Assembly (NCBI GenBank): GCA_947455205.1
Contig: CANGNF010000034.1
Location: 1-57,081, forward strand
Length of the DNA: 57,081 nt
Direction: 5' to 3'
Source of the DNA: Acetobacteraceae bacterium
GTDB lineage: Bacteria > Pseudomonadota > Alphaproteobacteria > Acetobacterales > Acetobacteraceae
The position numbers were made by a program, and so were the translations under genes. The notes beneath the pieces are model-generated. The model was given only the letters and a program-made list of their open reading frames with translations, was not told where the DNA came from and did not search any database. Shown here piece by piece: positions 16,778 to 25,200 of this stretch (positions within the stretch are counted from its first letter, which is position 1; each line of letters starts with the position of its first letter).

Positions 16778-17917
16778 TCAGTGGGAGTAGGGATACAGCT
16801 TCCAATACGCCTTGGTCAGCCGCCAGCGGTGCGCCAGCCCATCGGGCTCGAACACCAGGAACAGGATGATGACGGCGCCGACCACCATGTCGCGCAGGAA
16901 GCTGATGTTGGCGCCCAGCTTCAGCGCCTGGTCCACCGGGCCGCCGGCAATGGCATCGGCACCCAGCTGCACCACCTCCGGCAGGACCACCATGAAGGCG
17001 GCGCCCATCAGGCTGCCGGAGATGCTGCCCAGGCCGCCGATGATGACCATGCCGAGGAACTGGATGGAGAAGCCGATATTGAACGCCTCGACGCTGACGA
17101 ATTGCAGGTAGTGGGCGTACAGCGCGCCGCCGATGCCGGCGTAGAAGCTGGCGATGCCGAAGCTGAGCGTGCGGTAGTAGGCCAGGTTGATGCCCATCAT
17201 CTCCGCACTGAGGTAGTGGTCGCGCACGGCGATCAGCGCGCGGCCGTCGCGCGTGCGCATCAGGTTGGCGGCGGCGGCGAACATCAGCACGACCGCCACC
17301 AGCACCACGTAGAAATAGGTTTCCTCGCGGTCAAAGCTGAAGCCCAGCAGCGCCGGCGGCTCGGTGCCGCGGCCGGCCACGCCGCCGGTGAACCACTGCG
17401 CGCGGGCAAAGAAATCCTCGATGATGAACTGCGCCGCCAGCGTGGCGATGGCCAGGTACAGCCCCTTCAGCCGCGCCGCCGGCAGGCCGAAGACGATGCC
17501 GACCACCGTCGTCATCACCCCCGCCAGCGGAATGCACACCAGCACCGGCAGCCCATGCTCATGCAGCCAGGCGGAGGAGAAGGCGCCGACGCCGAAGAAC
17601 GCCGCATGGCCAATGCTGATCTGGCCGGTGAAGCCAACCAGGATGTTCAACCCCAGCGCCGCGATGCCGAGGAAACCGATCTGGATCAGCAGCCCCAGCC
17701 CGTAGCGGCCGATGTCGAACAGCGCCAGGAAGTCGTCATAGCTCTGCGCCAGGCCGCCACCATTTTCCAGGTACTGCCGGGCCACCGAAGGCAGCGGCAG
17801 CAGCGCCAGCAGCGCCAGCCCCAGCAGCACCGCCAGCCGGGTGTTGCGGGTGGGGAACAGCGCCATGTCCGCGCGGTAGCTGGTGCGGAAATCCCCGGCC
17901 GGGGTCATCGCCGTCAT
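16778..17917 (-). CDS. livM: LIV-type ABC transporter permease LivM
   Basis: Inner-membrane permease of the importer, 379 residues with about ten hydrophobic segments. The family motif LGLNILVGFTGQISIGHAAFFGVGAF (residues about 88-113) and the coupling-helix region MGINLAYYRTLSFGIASFYAGIGGALYAH are intact, as is the GGLGSISGSLMGAAFMVVLPE stretch. An N-terminal cytoplasmic or periplasmic lead of about 25 residues precedes the first helix. It lies 4 bases downstream of livH. An in-frame ATG three codons later is an alternative start. Confidence 0.9.
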   Translation of the reverse strand: MTAMTPAGDFRTSYRADMALFPTRNTRLAVLLGLALLALLPLPSVARQYLENGGGLAQSYDDFLALFDIGRYGLGLLIQIGFLGIAALGLNILVGFTGQISIGHAAFFGVGAFSSAWLHEHGLPVLVCIPLAGVMTTVVGIVFGLPAARLKGLYLAIATLAAQFIIEDFFARAQWFTGGVAGRGTEPPALLGFSFDREETYFYVVLVAVVLMFAAAANLMRTRDGRALIAVRDHYLSAEMMGINLAYYRTLSFGIASFYAGIGGALYAHYLQFVSVEAFNIGFSIQFLGMVIIGGLGSISGSLMGAAFMVVLPEVVQLGADAIAGGPVDQALKLGANISFLRDMVVGAVIILFLVFEPDGLAHRWRLTKAYWKLYPYSH

Positions 17918-17921
17918 CGCG

Positions 17922-18815
17922 CTACACCCGTTCGATGTTCTTGGTGCCGAACAACCCGTAGGGTTTGACCAGCAATATCAGGATCAGCGCGTAGAACGGG
18001 GCAATCGCGTACATGTTGCCGATGTGCAGCCACTCCGCGTCCACGTACTGCGCCACGTTCTCCAGCAGTCCCACGATGATGCCGCCGAGCACCGCGCCCA
18101 CCACGCTGTCCAGCCCGCCCAGGATGACCGCCGGGAACACCTTGATGCCGTAGAAGGACAGCGCCGAGGACACACCGTTCACCACGCCCACCACCACGCC
18201 GGCCACCGAGGAGACCAGCGCCGAGATCGCCCAGGACATGGCGAAGACCTTGGGCACGGAGATGCCGAGCGACTGCGCCACCTGCTGGTCGAAGGCCGTG
18301 GCGCGCATGGCCAGGCCGTGCTTGCTGGCGGTGAAGAACCAGGCGAAGGCGGCCATGATGACGACCGAGATGGCCAGCGACATCAGGTAGACCGGCTGCA
18401 CCTGCAACCCCAGCAACTCCACCCGCTCGGCCGCGAAAATCGGCGGGAAGGGCCGGGCGAAGACGCCGAAGATCCACTTCATCAGCGCCTGGAAGAAGAT
18501 GCCGAGGCCGATGGTGGCCATGATGACACTGATGACGGGCTCCCCGATCAAGGGCCGCAGCACCACCACCTGCAGGATGATGCCGAACAGCGTCATGAAC
18601 ACCATGGTGAACAGGAAGCCGGCCCAGAACGGCAGGTGCCATTCGGTCAGGAAGTACCAGCACACCCAGGCGCCGACCAACAGGAACTCGCCCTGGGCGA
18701 AGTTCACCACCTGGCTGGCCTTGTAGATCAGCACGAAGCTCATCGCGACCACGCCATACAGCGCGCCGACGATGAAGCCGTTCAGCAGCAATGGCAGCAG
18801 CAGGTTCCAGTCCAT
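17922..18815 (-). CDS. livH: LIV-type ABC transporter permease LivH
   Basis: Second permease, 297 residues with about eight membrane segments. It shows the family features LNGFIVGALYGVVAMSFVLIYKASQVVNFAQGEF (given in parts: GALYGVVAMSFVLIYKA, VVNFAQGEFL), MRATAFDQQVAQSLGI in the coupling loop, and AVILGGLDSVVGAVLGGIIVG near the C-terminus. It follows the long acyl-CoA ligase gene by 3 bases and precedes livM by 4, so all are on one transcript. Confidence 0.9.
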   Translation of the reverse strand: MDWNLLLPLLLNGFIVGALYGVVAMSFVLIYKASQVVNFAQGEFLLVGAWVCWYFLTEWHLPFWAGFLFTMVFMTLFGIILQVVVLRPLIGEPVISVIMATIGLGIFFQALMKWIFGVFARPFPPIFAAERVELLGLQVQPVYLMSLAISVVIMAAFAWFFTASKHGLAMRATAFDQQVAQSLGISVPKVFAMSWAISALVSSVAGVVVGVVNGVSSALSFYGIKVFPAVILGGLDSVVGAVLGGIIVGLLENVAQYVDAEWLHIGNMYAIAPFYALILILLVKPYGLFGTKNIERV

Positions 18816-18818
18816 CCC

Positions 18819-20690
18819 TCAGGCCTCCACAACCTGCAGCGTCGTCCGCACCCGCTGGCGCGTGCCATCCTGGAAGGCGATGGTGGTGTCCACGGGAATG
18901 CTGGGGTCACCACGGTACATCGCCTCGATGATCTCGCCGTATTTCTGGTTGATCACGCCGCGCCGCACCTTGCGGGTGCGCGTCAGCTCCTCGTCGTCGG
19001 CGTCCAGTTCCTTGTACAGCAGCACGAAGCGCTGCACCTGCTGCGCCGGCGGCAGCGTCGCATTCACCTTGCGGACTTCCTCGGCCATCAGCCGCAGCAC
19101 CTCCGGCCGGCCGGAGAGGTCGGTGTAGGTGGTGAAGGCGATCCGGCTGCGCTCCGCCCATTTGGACACGATGGGGAAGCGGATGCAGAGCAGCGCCGCC
19201 AGCCCGGGCTTGCCGTCGCCCAGCACCACGGCTTCCGCAACGTAGGGGCTGAACTTCAGCTTGTTCTCGATGTATTGCGGGCTGAAGCGGTCGCCACGGC
19301 TGGTGACGGCGATGTCCTTGATGCGGTCGATCACCACCAGGTGGCCGGCCTGGTTGAAGTAGCCGGCATCGCCGCTGTGCAGCCAGCCATCCCGCAGGTC
19401 GGCGTTGTCGGCCATGCCGAGGTAGCCGCTGAACATGTGCGGGTGCTTCGTCAGGATCTCGCCGACGCCGTTGTGGTCCGGCTGGTCGATGCTGATCTCC
19501 ACCTGGTCGTTGAAGGCCACGCCGACCGTGTCGAAGTCCACATCCTCGGGCGTATGCACGGTATAGGCGCCCAGCGTCTCGGTCTGGCCATACAGCTGGC
19601 GCAGCGGCACGCCCATGGCCAGGAAGAAGCGGAAGGTGTCCGGCCCCAGCGCCGCGCCGCCGGTGGCCGCGGACTTCAGCCGGGTGAAGCCGAGCCGGTC
19701 GCGCAGCGCGCGGAACAGCAGCAGCTCCGCCAGCACGGAGCGCCGGCCGCGCGCCTGCGCCGCCAGGCCGAGCTTCATGCCCAGTCCGAACATCCAGCGC
19801 TTCAGCGCCGAGGCTTCCAGCACCCGCGCCCGCACCTCGGCGGCAAGGCTTTCCCACAGCCGCGGCGCGAACAGCACGAAGCTCGGGCCGATCTCGCGCA
19901 TGTCGGCCATCATCGTCTCGGGCTCCTCGACGAAGTTGACGCGCATGCGCGCCAGCAACCCCCAGCCGAGCACGTAGATCTGCTCCATGATCCAGGGCAG
20001 CGGCAGGACCGAGACGTATTCATCCGTGGCATCGCGCGGGTCGGCCTGCAGGTAGGCGCGGCAGTGGTTGACCAGCGCGCCGCTGGTCAGCATGGCCAGC
20101 TTCGGCCGCGCCGTGGTGCCGGAGGTGGTGCAAAGCACCGCGATATCCTCGGCCCGCGTCGCCTCGACCAGCGCCTCCCAGGCGCCCGGCGCCGCCTCGT
20201 GGGCCGCCTCGCCCAGGCGCAGCACCTCCACCAGCGGCACCAGGCGCGGGTCCTCGTGCTTGCGCATGCCGCGCGGGTCGCAATAGACGATGTGGCGCAG
20301 CCCCGGCAGCTGGTCGCCCACGTTAAGCAGCTTGTCGACCTGCTCCTCATCCTCGGCGATGACGACGCTGGCCCCCGCGAAGTCGAGCAGGTAGGCGACC
20401 TCCTCGTCCAGCGCGTCGCGGTACAGGCCCAGCGACCTGGCGCCCAGCGCATGCGCGGCGATCTCGCCGATCACCCAGTCCGGCCGGTTGTCGCCGATCA
20501 GCCCGACAACCTCGCCCGCCGCCACGCCCAGCGCGCGCAGGCCAAGCGCCATCGCCCGGGTACGCGCCTCGTAGGCGCCCCAGGTGATGCTGCGCCAGAT
20601 GCCCAGCTCCTTCTCGCGCAGCGCAATCTCGTCGGCATGGCCGGCGGCGTTGTGGCGCAGCAGCTTCGGCAGCGTGTCCAGCGCGCTCAC
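18819..20690 (-). CDS. long-chain-type AMP-forming acyl-CoA synthetase
   Basis: Adenylate-forming ligase of 623 residues, the FadD15/ACSL-like large form. Visible motifs: VLCTTSGTTARPKLAML (A3), RQLYGQTETLGAYTV (A5), DGWLHSGDAGYFNQAGHLVVIDRIKDIAVTSRGDRFSPQYIE around the hinge. The usual lysine of the A10 motif is shifted (VRRGVINQKYGEI), as in this long group. It starts with GTG at 20690, overlapping the livG stop (GTGA). A ligase in this position, between livG and livH, is a recurring layout of importers for fatty or aromatic acids; the real substrate is not known. Confidence 0.87.
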   Translation of the reverse strand: MSALDTLPKLLRHNAAGHADEIALREKELGIWRSITWGAYEARTRAMALGLRALGVAAGEVVGLIGDNRPDWVIGEIAAHALGARSLGLYRDALDEEVAYLLDFAGASVVIAEDEEQVDKLLNVGDQLPGLRHIVYCDPRGMRKHEDPRLVPLVEVLRLGEAAHEAAPGAWEALVEATRAEDIAVLCTTSGTTARPKLAMLTSGALVNHCRAYLQADPRDATDEYVSVLPLPWIMEQIYVLGWGLLARMRVNFVEEPETMMADMREIGPSFVLFAPRLWESLAAEVRARVLEASALKRWMFGLGMKLGLAAQARGRRSVLAELLLFRALRDRLGFTRLKSAATGGAALGPDTFRFFLAMGVPLRQLYGQTETLGAYTVHTPEDVDFDTVGVAFNDQVEISIDQPDHNGVGEILTKHPHMFSGYLGMADNADLRDGWLHSGDAGYFNQAGHLVVIDRIKDIAVTSRGDRFSPQYIENKLKFSPYVAEAVVLGDGKPGLAALLCIRFPIVSKWAERSRIAFTTYTDLSGRPEVLRLMAEEVRKVNATLPPAQQVQRFVLLYKELDADDEELTRTRKVRRGVINQKYGEIIEAMYRGDPSIPVDTTIAFQDGTRQRVRTTLQVVEA

Positions 20691-21496
20691 GCCGCGGGCT
20701 CCGGCGCCACGTCGTCCACCTCGCCCAGGTAGGCGCGCCTGACATGCTCGTTGGCCAGCACCACCTCCGGCGTGCCGGTGGCGATGCAGCGGCCGAAATC
20801 GAGCACGGCGACGCGGTGGCTGATGTCCATCACCACGCCCATGTCATGCTCGATCATCAGCACGGTCATGCCCCATTCCTCGTTGAGGTCGAGGATGTAG
20901 CGCGCCATGTCCTCCTTCTCTTCCAGGTTCATGCCGGCCATCGGCTCGTCCAGCAGGATCAGCCGCGGCTGCAGCGCCATGGCGCGGGCCAGTTCCACCC
21001 GCTTGCGCAACCCGTAGGGCAACTGGCCGGCGATGGCCTTGCGGACATGCTGGATCTCCAGAAAGTCGATGATCTTCTCGACCTCCTCGCGGTGGCGCAG
21101 CTCCTCGGCCTCGGCCCCGCCGGCCCAGTAGGCCATGCCCGCCAGGAAGCCGCGCTGCAGCAGGTGGTGGCGGCCGACCATGATGTTTTCCAGCACCGTC
21201 ATGTGGCCGAACAGCGCCAGGTTCTGGAAGGTGCGGCCGATGCCCACCGCGGCGCGCCGGTTGGTGCGCATGCGGGTGATGTCCTGCCCCTCGAACAGGA
21301 TGCGCCCGGCGGTCGGGCTGTAGCGGCCGGAGACGCAGTTGACGAAGCTGGTCTTGCCGGCGCCGTTGGGCCCGATGATCGAAAAGACTTCACCTGGATT
21401 TACCGAGAGCGACACCTCGGTCAGCGCGCGCACGCCGCCGAATCGCAGGCTGATGTTGTCCGCCTGCAGAATCGGCGCAGCTTCACGCAACGTCAT
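20687..21496 (-). CDS. livG: LIV-type ABC transporter ATPase LivG
   Basis: First ATP-binding subunit of the importer, 269 residues. Walker A GPNGAGKTS, Q-loop FQNLALFGHMTVLENIMVG, signature LPYGLRKRVELARAM (LivG form of LSGGQ), Walker B LILLDEPMAGM and the H-loop IEHDMGVVM are all intact, so it should be active, unlike the degenerate protein at 44100. ATG at 21496 has GGAGG 10 bases upstream; the longer frame from 21553 overlaps the previous gene. It begins the importer part of the operon, 38 bases after the phosphodiesterase gene. Confidence 0.9.
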   Translation of the reverse strand: MTLREAAPILQADNISLRFGGVRALTEVSLSVNPGEVFSIIGPNGAGKTSFVNCVSGRYSPTAGRILFEGQDITRMRTNRRAAVGIGRTFQNLALFGHMTVLENIMVGRHHLLQRGFLAGMAYWAGGAEAEELRHREEVEKIIDFLEIQHVRKAIAGQLPYGLRKRVELARAMALQPRLILLDEPMAGMNLEEKEDMARYILDLNEEWGMTVLMIEHDMGVVMDISHRVAVLDFGRCIATGTPEVVLANEHVRRAYLGEVDDVAPEPAA

Positions 21497-21534
21497 GCCC
21501 AGCGTTCCTCCGTTGCGGCAACATAGTCTTGTCG

Positions 21535-22290
21535 TCAGCGCCCGGGCAACCATTCCCCTCGCAGGCGCAGCGCCGCGACCGGGTCGTCGCTGGTCATCGC
21601 GTCCAGCCCCAGCTCCAGCGCGCGGGCGATCTCGGCCGGCCGGTTGGCGCCCCAGGCGCTGACGGCGAAGCCCGCCGCGCGCAGCCCGGCCAGCGCCACG
21701 GCATCCACCTCCGCCAGCGGTAGGCCGATCTCGTCGGCACCGCAGCCGCGCGCCAGCGCCACCGCGCCGGCCAGGCCCATGCCGCGCCAGGGCCGGCTTT
21801 CCAGCAGCAGCACCAGACCGCCGAAGCCGCCCAGCGCCGCCGCCGCCGCCACGTCGGCCGGCTGGAACGCCATCAGCAGGGTACGGCGACGCAGCCCGGC
21901 GGCGTCCAGCGCCGCGGCGCAGCGTGCCACCAGGCCGGGATAGGGCCGGCCCTCGGGGTCGGCCTTCACCTCCAGCCGCAGCCCGTGCGGGGCCTGGGCC
22001 AGCAGCGCCGCCACATCCGCCAGCAGCGGCACCGGCTCGCCACCCGTGCCGCGCACCCGCACCGCGCCCAGCGCGGCGGCGCTCAACGCGCGCACCGGGC
22101 CGGTGGCATCAGTCATGCGGTCCAGCGTCGCGTCATGCATCACCACCGGCGTGCCATCGGCGGCGGCGTGCACGTCGATCTCCAGCTGGTCCACGCCCAG
22201 CGCCAGGGTCTGGCGGCAGGCTAGCAGGCTGTTCTCCGGCCACAGGTAGGAGCCGCCGCGATGGCTGGCGATCATCGGCCTGGTGGGCAT
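21535..22290 (-). CDS. ugpQ: glycerophosphodiester phosphodiesterase
   Basis: Hydrolyses glycerophosphodiesters to glycerol 3-phosphate and an alcohol. The 251-residue TIM-barrel protein has the catalytic His-Arg pair ASHRGG, the acidic EIDVHAAADG metal ligands, the second catalytic His in VVMHDATLDRMT, and LEVKAD further on. No signal peptide is evident, so it is a cytoplasmic UgpQ-type enzyme. A good Shine-Dalgarno (AGGGGAG) precedes the ATG. It is the first gene of the minus-strand run and diverges from flagellin; its link to the importer downstream may only be transcriptional. Confidence 0.87.
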   Translation of the reverse strand: MPTRPMIASHRGGSYLWPENSLLACRQTLALGVDQLEIDVHAAADGTPVVMHDATLDRMTDATGPVRALSAAALGAVRVRGTGGEPVPLLADVAALLAQAPHGLRLEVKADPEGRPYPGLVARCAAALDAAGLRRRTLLMAFQPADVAAAAALGGFGGLVLLLESRPWRGMGLAGAVALARGCGADEIGLPLAEVDAVALAGLRAAGFAVSAWGANRPAEIARALELGLDAMTSDDPVAALRLRGEWLPGR

Positions 22291-22369
22291 GCGTCTCCCC
22301 TCGTTTCGAACCCGGGGCCGAGGCTAGCAGGCAATGGCGGCCACGGCGCCGGCAAAAAACCCAGCTGGT

Positions 22370-22385
22370 TTAACCGCGAATTCAC
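22370..22385 (+). promoter_or_regulatory. CtrA-like box upstream of flagellin
   Basis: TTAA-CCGCGAA-TTCAC matches the alphaproteobacterial CtrA site TTAA-N7-TTAAC at all but one base. It lies 64 bp before the flagellin start. CtrA controls flagellar genes in many relatives; a single 9-base match in a short gap is weak evidence. Confidence 0.3.
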
Positions 22386-22448
22386 CCAAAGGCGGGATCG
22401 TGCCGGTGGGACCGGATGACCTGGTTCCGTTGAGCGAAGGAAAAACCA

Positions 22449-23279
22449 ATGCCCTTCTCCGTGAATACCAACATCGGCTCCATGGTTGCCCTGGAGTCCC
22501 TGACCAAGACCACCCACGACCTCTCGATGACGCAGAAGCGCATCGCCACCGGCTACCGCGTCGCCGACGCGCAGGACGATGGCGCCGCCTATGCCGTGGC
22601 CGAGCGGGTGCGTGGCGACATCGCGGCAACCGCCTCGGCGAACGACCAGCTGGGCAATGCCCAGGGCATGATCGCCGTCACCAACTCCGCGCTGAACAAC
22701 GTCGACAGCACGCTGTCCGACCTGAAGGCGCTGACGGTGAAGCTGGCGGACGGCACGCTGACCACCAGCCAGCGCACCCAGTACCAGGCGCAGGCGAAGG
22801 AGCTGACCAACAACATCAACTCCTTCATCAAGAACGCCAGCTACAACGGCATCAACATCCTGAACGACCCGGCGACCACGGCCAACAACATCGTCCAGGA
22901 TGGCAGCGGCACCGTCTACACCATCAACGGCTATGCCGCCGCGACCAACATCTACAACACGGTGTCGGACGCCAACACCTACACCGCCGGCGACGCCGCG
23001 GCGGCGCTGACGGCGACCGGGGCGGTCACCACGGCCATCGACAACGCGCTGAGCCAGCTGAACCAGTTCGGCAGCTACGCCAAGTATGTCGGCGCGCAGA
23101 TCTCCTTCAACAACAGCATCATGGACGCGCAGAACACCGGCCTTGGCGCGCTGGTGGATGCCGACATGGCGAAGGAATCGGCCAACCTGCAGGCCCTGCA
23201 GATCCGCCAGCAGCTGGGCACCCAGGCGCTCAGCATCGCCAACCAGGCGCCGCAGTCGCTGCTCAGCCTGTTCCGCTAA
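22449..23279 (+). CDS. flagellin
   Basis: Filament subunit of the bacterial flagellum, secreted through the flagellar export apparatus. The 276-residue protein has both conserved ends: the N-terminal helical part with ALESLTKTTHDLSMTQKRIATGYRVADAQDDGAAYAVAERVRGD (conserved as short blocks) and the C-terminal DADMAKESANLQALQIRQQLGTQALSIANQAPQSLLSLFR part. The middle is short (about residues 140-200) and rich in Thr, Ala and Asn, so the outer domains are much reduced; its many Ser/Thr residues are possible O-glycosylation sites. AAGGA precedes the ATG by 8-9 bases. flaF and two modification-type genes follow. Confidence 0.95.
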   Translation: MPFSVNTNIGSMVALESLTKTTHDLSMTQKRIATGYRVADAQDDGAAYAVAERVRGDIAATASANDQLGNAQGMIAVTNSALNNVDSTLSDLKALTVKLADGTLTTSQRTQYQAQAKELTNNINSFIKNASYNGINILNDPATTANNIVQDGSGTVYTINGYAAATNIYNTVSDANTYTAGDAAAALTATGAVTTAIDNALSQLNQFGSYAKYVGAQISFNNSIMDAQNTGLGALVDADMAKESANLQALQIRQQLGTQALSIANQAPQSLLSLFR

Positions 23280-23331
23280 CGGCTGGTGCCGCCGGCGGGC
23301 AACCGCGGCGGCTTCGGTCACCGACATGGCA

Positions 23332-23352
23332 CGGCCGTCAGGATGACGGCCG
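23332..23352 (+). terminator. hairpin between flagellin and flaF
   Basis: Perfect 9-bp arms CGGCCGTCA and TGACGGCCG with loop GGA, 53 bases after the flagellin stop. It may act as an attenuator or protect the abundant flagellin mRNA; there is no T-run. Confidence 0.45.
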
Positions 23353-23412
23353 CCGCCAGTCCATTGCCTGGCTGCCCCCCCTACCGACCGCCGCAACAGG
23401 ATGTTGGCCGAC

Positions 23413-23754
23413 ATGTCCACCGATACCCTCAATGCCCAACGCGCCGCCGCCTATCGTCGCCGCCTGACCAACAAGCAGCTGGAAGCGGAGGTCTTCGCGC
23501 ACGCCACCCGCTCGATCCGGCTGGCCGATACCGGCTCCGCGATCGACCGTGCCCGCGCCGTGGCCGACAACCGCCGGCTCTGGGCCGCGGTGCATGCCAC
23601 CGTGATGGACCCCACCAATGCGCTGCCGGCGCAGTTGCGTGGCCAGATCGCCAGCGTGGCCCTGGCCGTGGTGCGGGAATGCGAGACCAAGGAGCCGGAC
23701 CTCGCCTTCGTCGCCGGCATCAATGAGCAGTTCGCCTCCGGCCTGTGGTCCTGA
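23413..23754 (+). CDS. flaF: flagellar biosynthesis regulator FlaF
   Basis: Small alphaproteobacterial protein that acts with FlbT to control flagellin synthesis and secretion. The 113-residue product shows the FlaF pattern: AAAYRRRLTNKQLEAEVFAHATRSIRLA, NRRLWAAVHATVMDPTNALPAQLRGQIASVALAVVRECE at the expected spacing. The second ATG (23413) is used because AGGA stands upstream of it, while the ATG at 23401 directly abuts that sequence. Its place right after flagellin is the usual one. No flbT was seen within the window. Confidence 0.85.
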   Translation: MSTDTLNAQRAAAYRRRLTNKQLEAEVFAHATRSIRLADTGSAIDRARAVADNRRLWAAVHATVMDPTNALPAQLRGQIASVALAVVRECETKEPDLAFVAGINEQFASGLWS

Positions 23755-23761
23755 GCGCCTG

Positions 23762-25198
23762 ATGTCCGGCCATGCCGCCCACGCCGAGCAGGCCATCGCG
23801 GCACGGCTGATGGCCAAGGCCAGCCTGCTGCTGCAGGACCGCCGCCCGGCCGAGGCGCTGCCCCTGCTGGACCGGCTGCACCACCTGCCGCGGGTGCCGG
23901 ACAAGGCGCGCGAAGCCCGGGCCATGGCGCTGCTGGCCCTGGGCCGCTATGGCGACGCCGCCTCCGCCGCCGGCGAGGCGCTGGACGCGCTGCCCGGCGC
24001 CGCCGTGCTGCTGCACCTGCGCGGCCGCGCCCGCCTGGCCCTGGGCCAGGATGTCGAGGCGCTGGACGACGCCGCCGCCGCCGTGATGGCGGATTCCGCC
24101 AGTACCGACGCCAAGGGCCTGATGGCCGACGTGCTGATGAAGCTGGGCAAGGCGGATGAGGCGATCTTCCTGGCCTGGCGCGTGACCGAGGCGCTGCCGG
24201 ACGACATGCCGGCGCATCTGCGGCTGGCGCAGGCCTTCATCATGGGTGGCCGCCACGCCGCCGCCGAGGAGTTGCTGGCGGCCCTGGAAGCCCGCGCGCC
24301 GAAGCTGGCGCTGCCCATTGCGCTGCGGGCGCAGAACCGGCTGCTGATGCACGACGCGCCGGAGGCCGAGCGCATCACCCGCACCGCGCTGGACCGCGGC
24401 ATGGTGGAGGTTTCCCTGCACAGCGTGCTGGCGCATGCGCTGGTGACGCAGTCCCGCCTGGCGGAAGCCGGGCTGCATTTCCGCGCCGCCGCCCGGCTGG
24501 CCCCGCATGACGCCTACCTGGCGCACCTGGCCAGCGCCGCCGAGGGCGGCACGCCCGACCGCGCGACCGATGCCTATGTCTCCGCCGTGTTCGACGGCTA
24601 TGCAGGCCGCTTCGAGGCGGAGTTGCTGGGCATGGGCTACCGCGTGCCCGGCCTGGTCCGGCTGGCGGTGGACCGTTGGCTGGCCGAGATCGGGGCCGAC
24701 ACCATTCCCGGCCCGGTGCTGGACCTGGGGTGCGGCACCGGCCTGGTCGGCGTGGCGCTGCTGGGCCTGACCGGCGCCGGCCTTTGCGGCATCGACCTGT
24801 CCCGCAACATGATCGCCGAGACCCGCGCCAAGGGCATCTATACCGAGTTGCACCAGGCCGAGTTCTCGGTGGCGCTGGCGCGGCTGCAGGCACGCTACGC
24901 GCTGGTCGCGGCGGCCGACCTGTTCTGCTACTTCGGCGACCTGGATACCGCCCTGCGTGGTGCCGCCGCGCGGCTGGCGCCGGATGGGCGCATGATGTTC
25001 AGCGTGGAACTCTCGCCGGCGCCGGATGGCTGGGAGCTGGGCGACAGCGGCCGCTATCGGCACAGCCTGGCCCATGTCTCCGCGGCGTTGCGGCAGGCCG
25101 GGCTGGTGGCTCTCACCGTGTCGCCGGAGACGCTTCGCCACAATGGCGGGGAGCCGGTCGCCGGCCTCTTCGTCATCGCCCGCCGGCAGGATTGCTGA
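23762..25198 (+). CDS. TPR-repeat SAM-dependent methyltransferase
   Basis: Two-part protein of 478 residues. Residues 1 to about 270 form tetratricopeptide repeats (AALPLLDRLHHL-, GRYGDAASAAGEAL-, GKADEAIFLAWRV-like helices). The C-terminal 190 residues are a class I methyltransferase with the SAM-binding motif VLDLGCGTGLVGVALL and a following GIDLSRNMIAE. It resembles predicted TPR-containing methyltransferases (COG4976). The ATG at 23762 lies 7 bases after flaF. Next to flagellin and a GT41-type enzyme, a role in methylating flagellin or its glycan is likely but inferred from place only. Confidence 0.82.
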   Translation: MSGHAAHAEQAIAARLMAKASLLLQDRRPAEALPLLDRLHHLPRVPDKAREARAMALLALGRYGDAASAAGEALDALPGAAVLLHLRGRARLALGQDVEALDDAAAAVMADSASTDAKGLMADVLMKLGKADEAIFLAWRVTEALPDDMPAHLRLAQAFIMGGRHAAAEELLAALEARAPKLALPIALRAQNRLLMHDAPEAERITRTALDRGMVEVSLHSVLAHALVTQSRLAEAGLHFRAAARLAPHDAYLAHLASAAEGGTPDRATDAYVSAVFDGYAGRFEAELLGMGYRVPGLVRLAVDRWLAEIGADTIPGPVLDLGCGTGLVGVALLGLTGAGLCGIDLSRNMIAETRAKGIYTELHQAEFSVALARLQARYALVAAADLFCYFGDLDTALRGAAARLAPDGRMMFSVELSPAPDGWELGDSGRYRHSLAHVSAALRQAGLVALTVSPETLRHNGGEPVAGLFVIARRQDC

Positions 25199-25200
25199 CC

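Noticed and set aside
15410..20732. Very long plus-strand frames opposite the liv operon
   Set aside because: The same effect: low-complexity products rich in His, Gln, Arg and Ala opposite well-conserved transporter and ligase genes.
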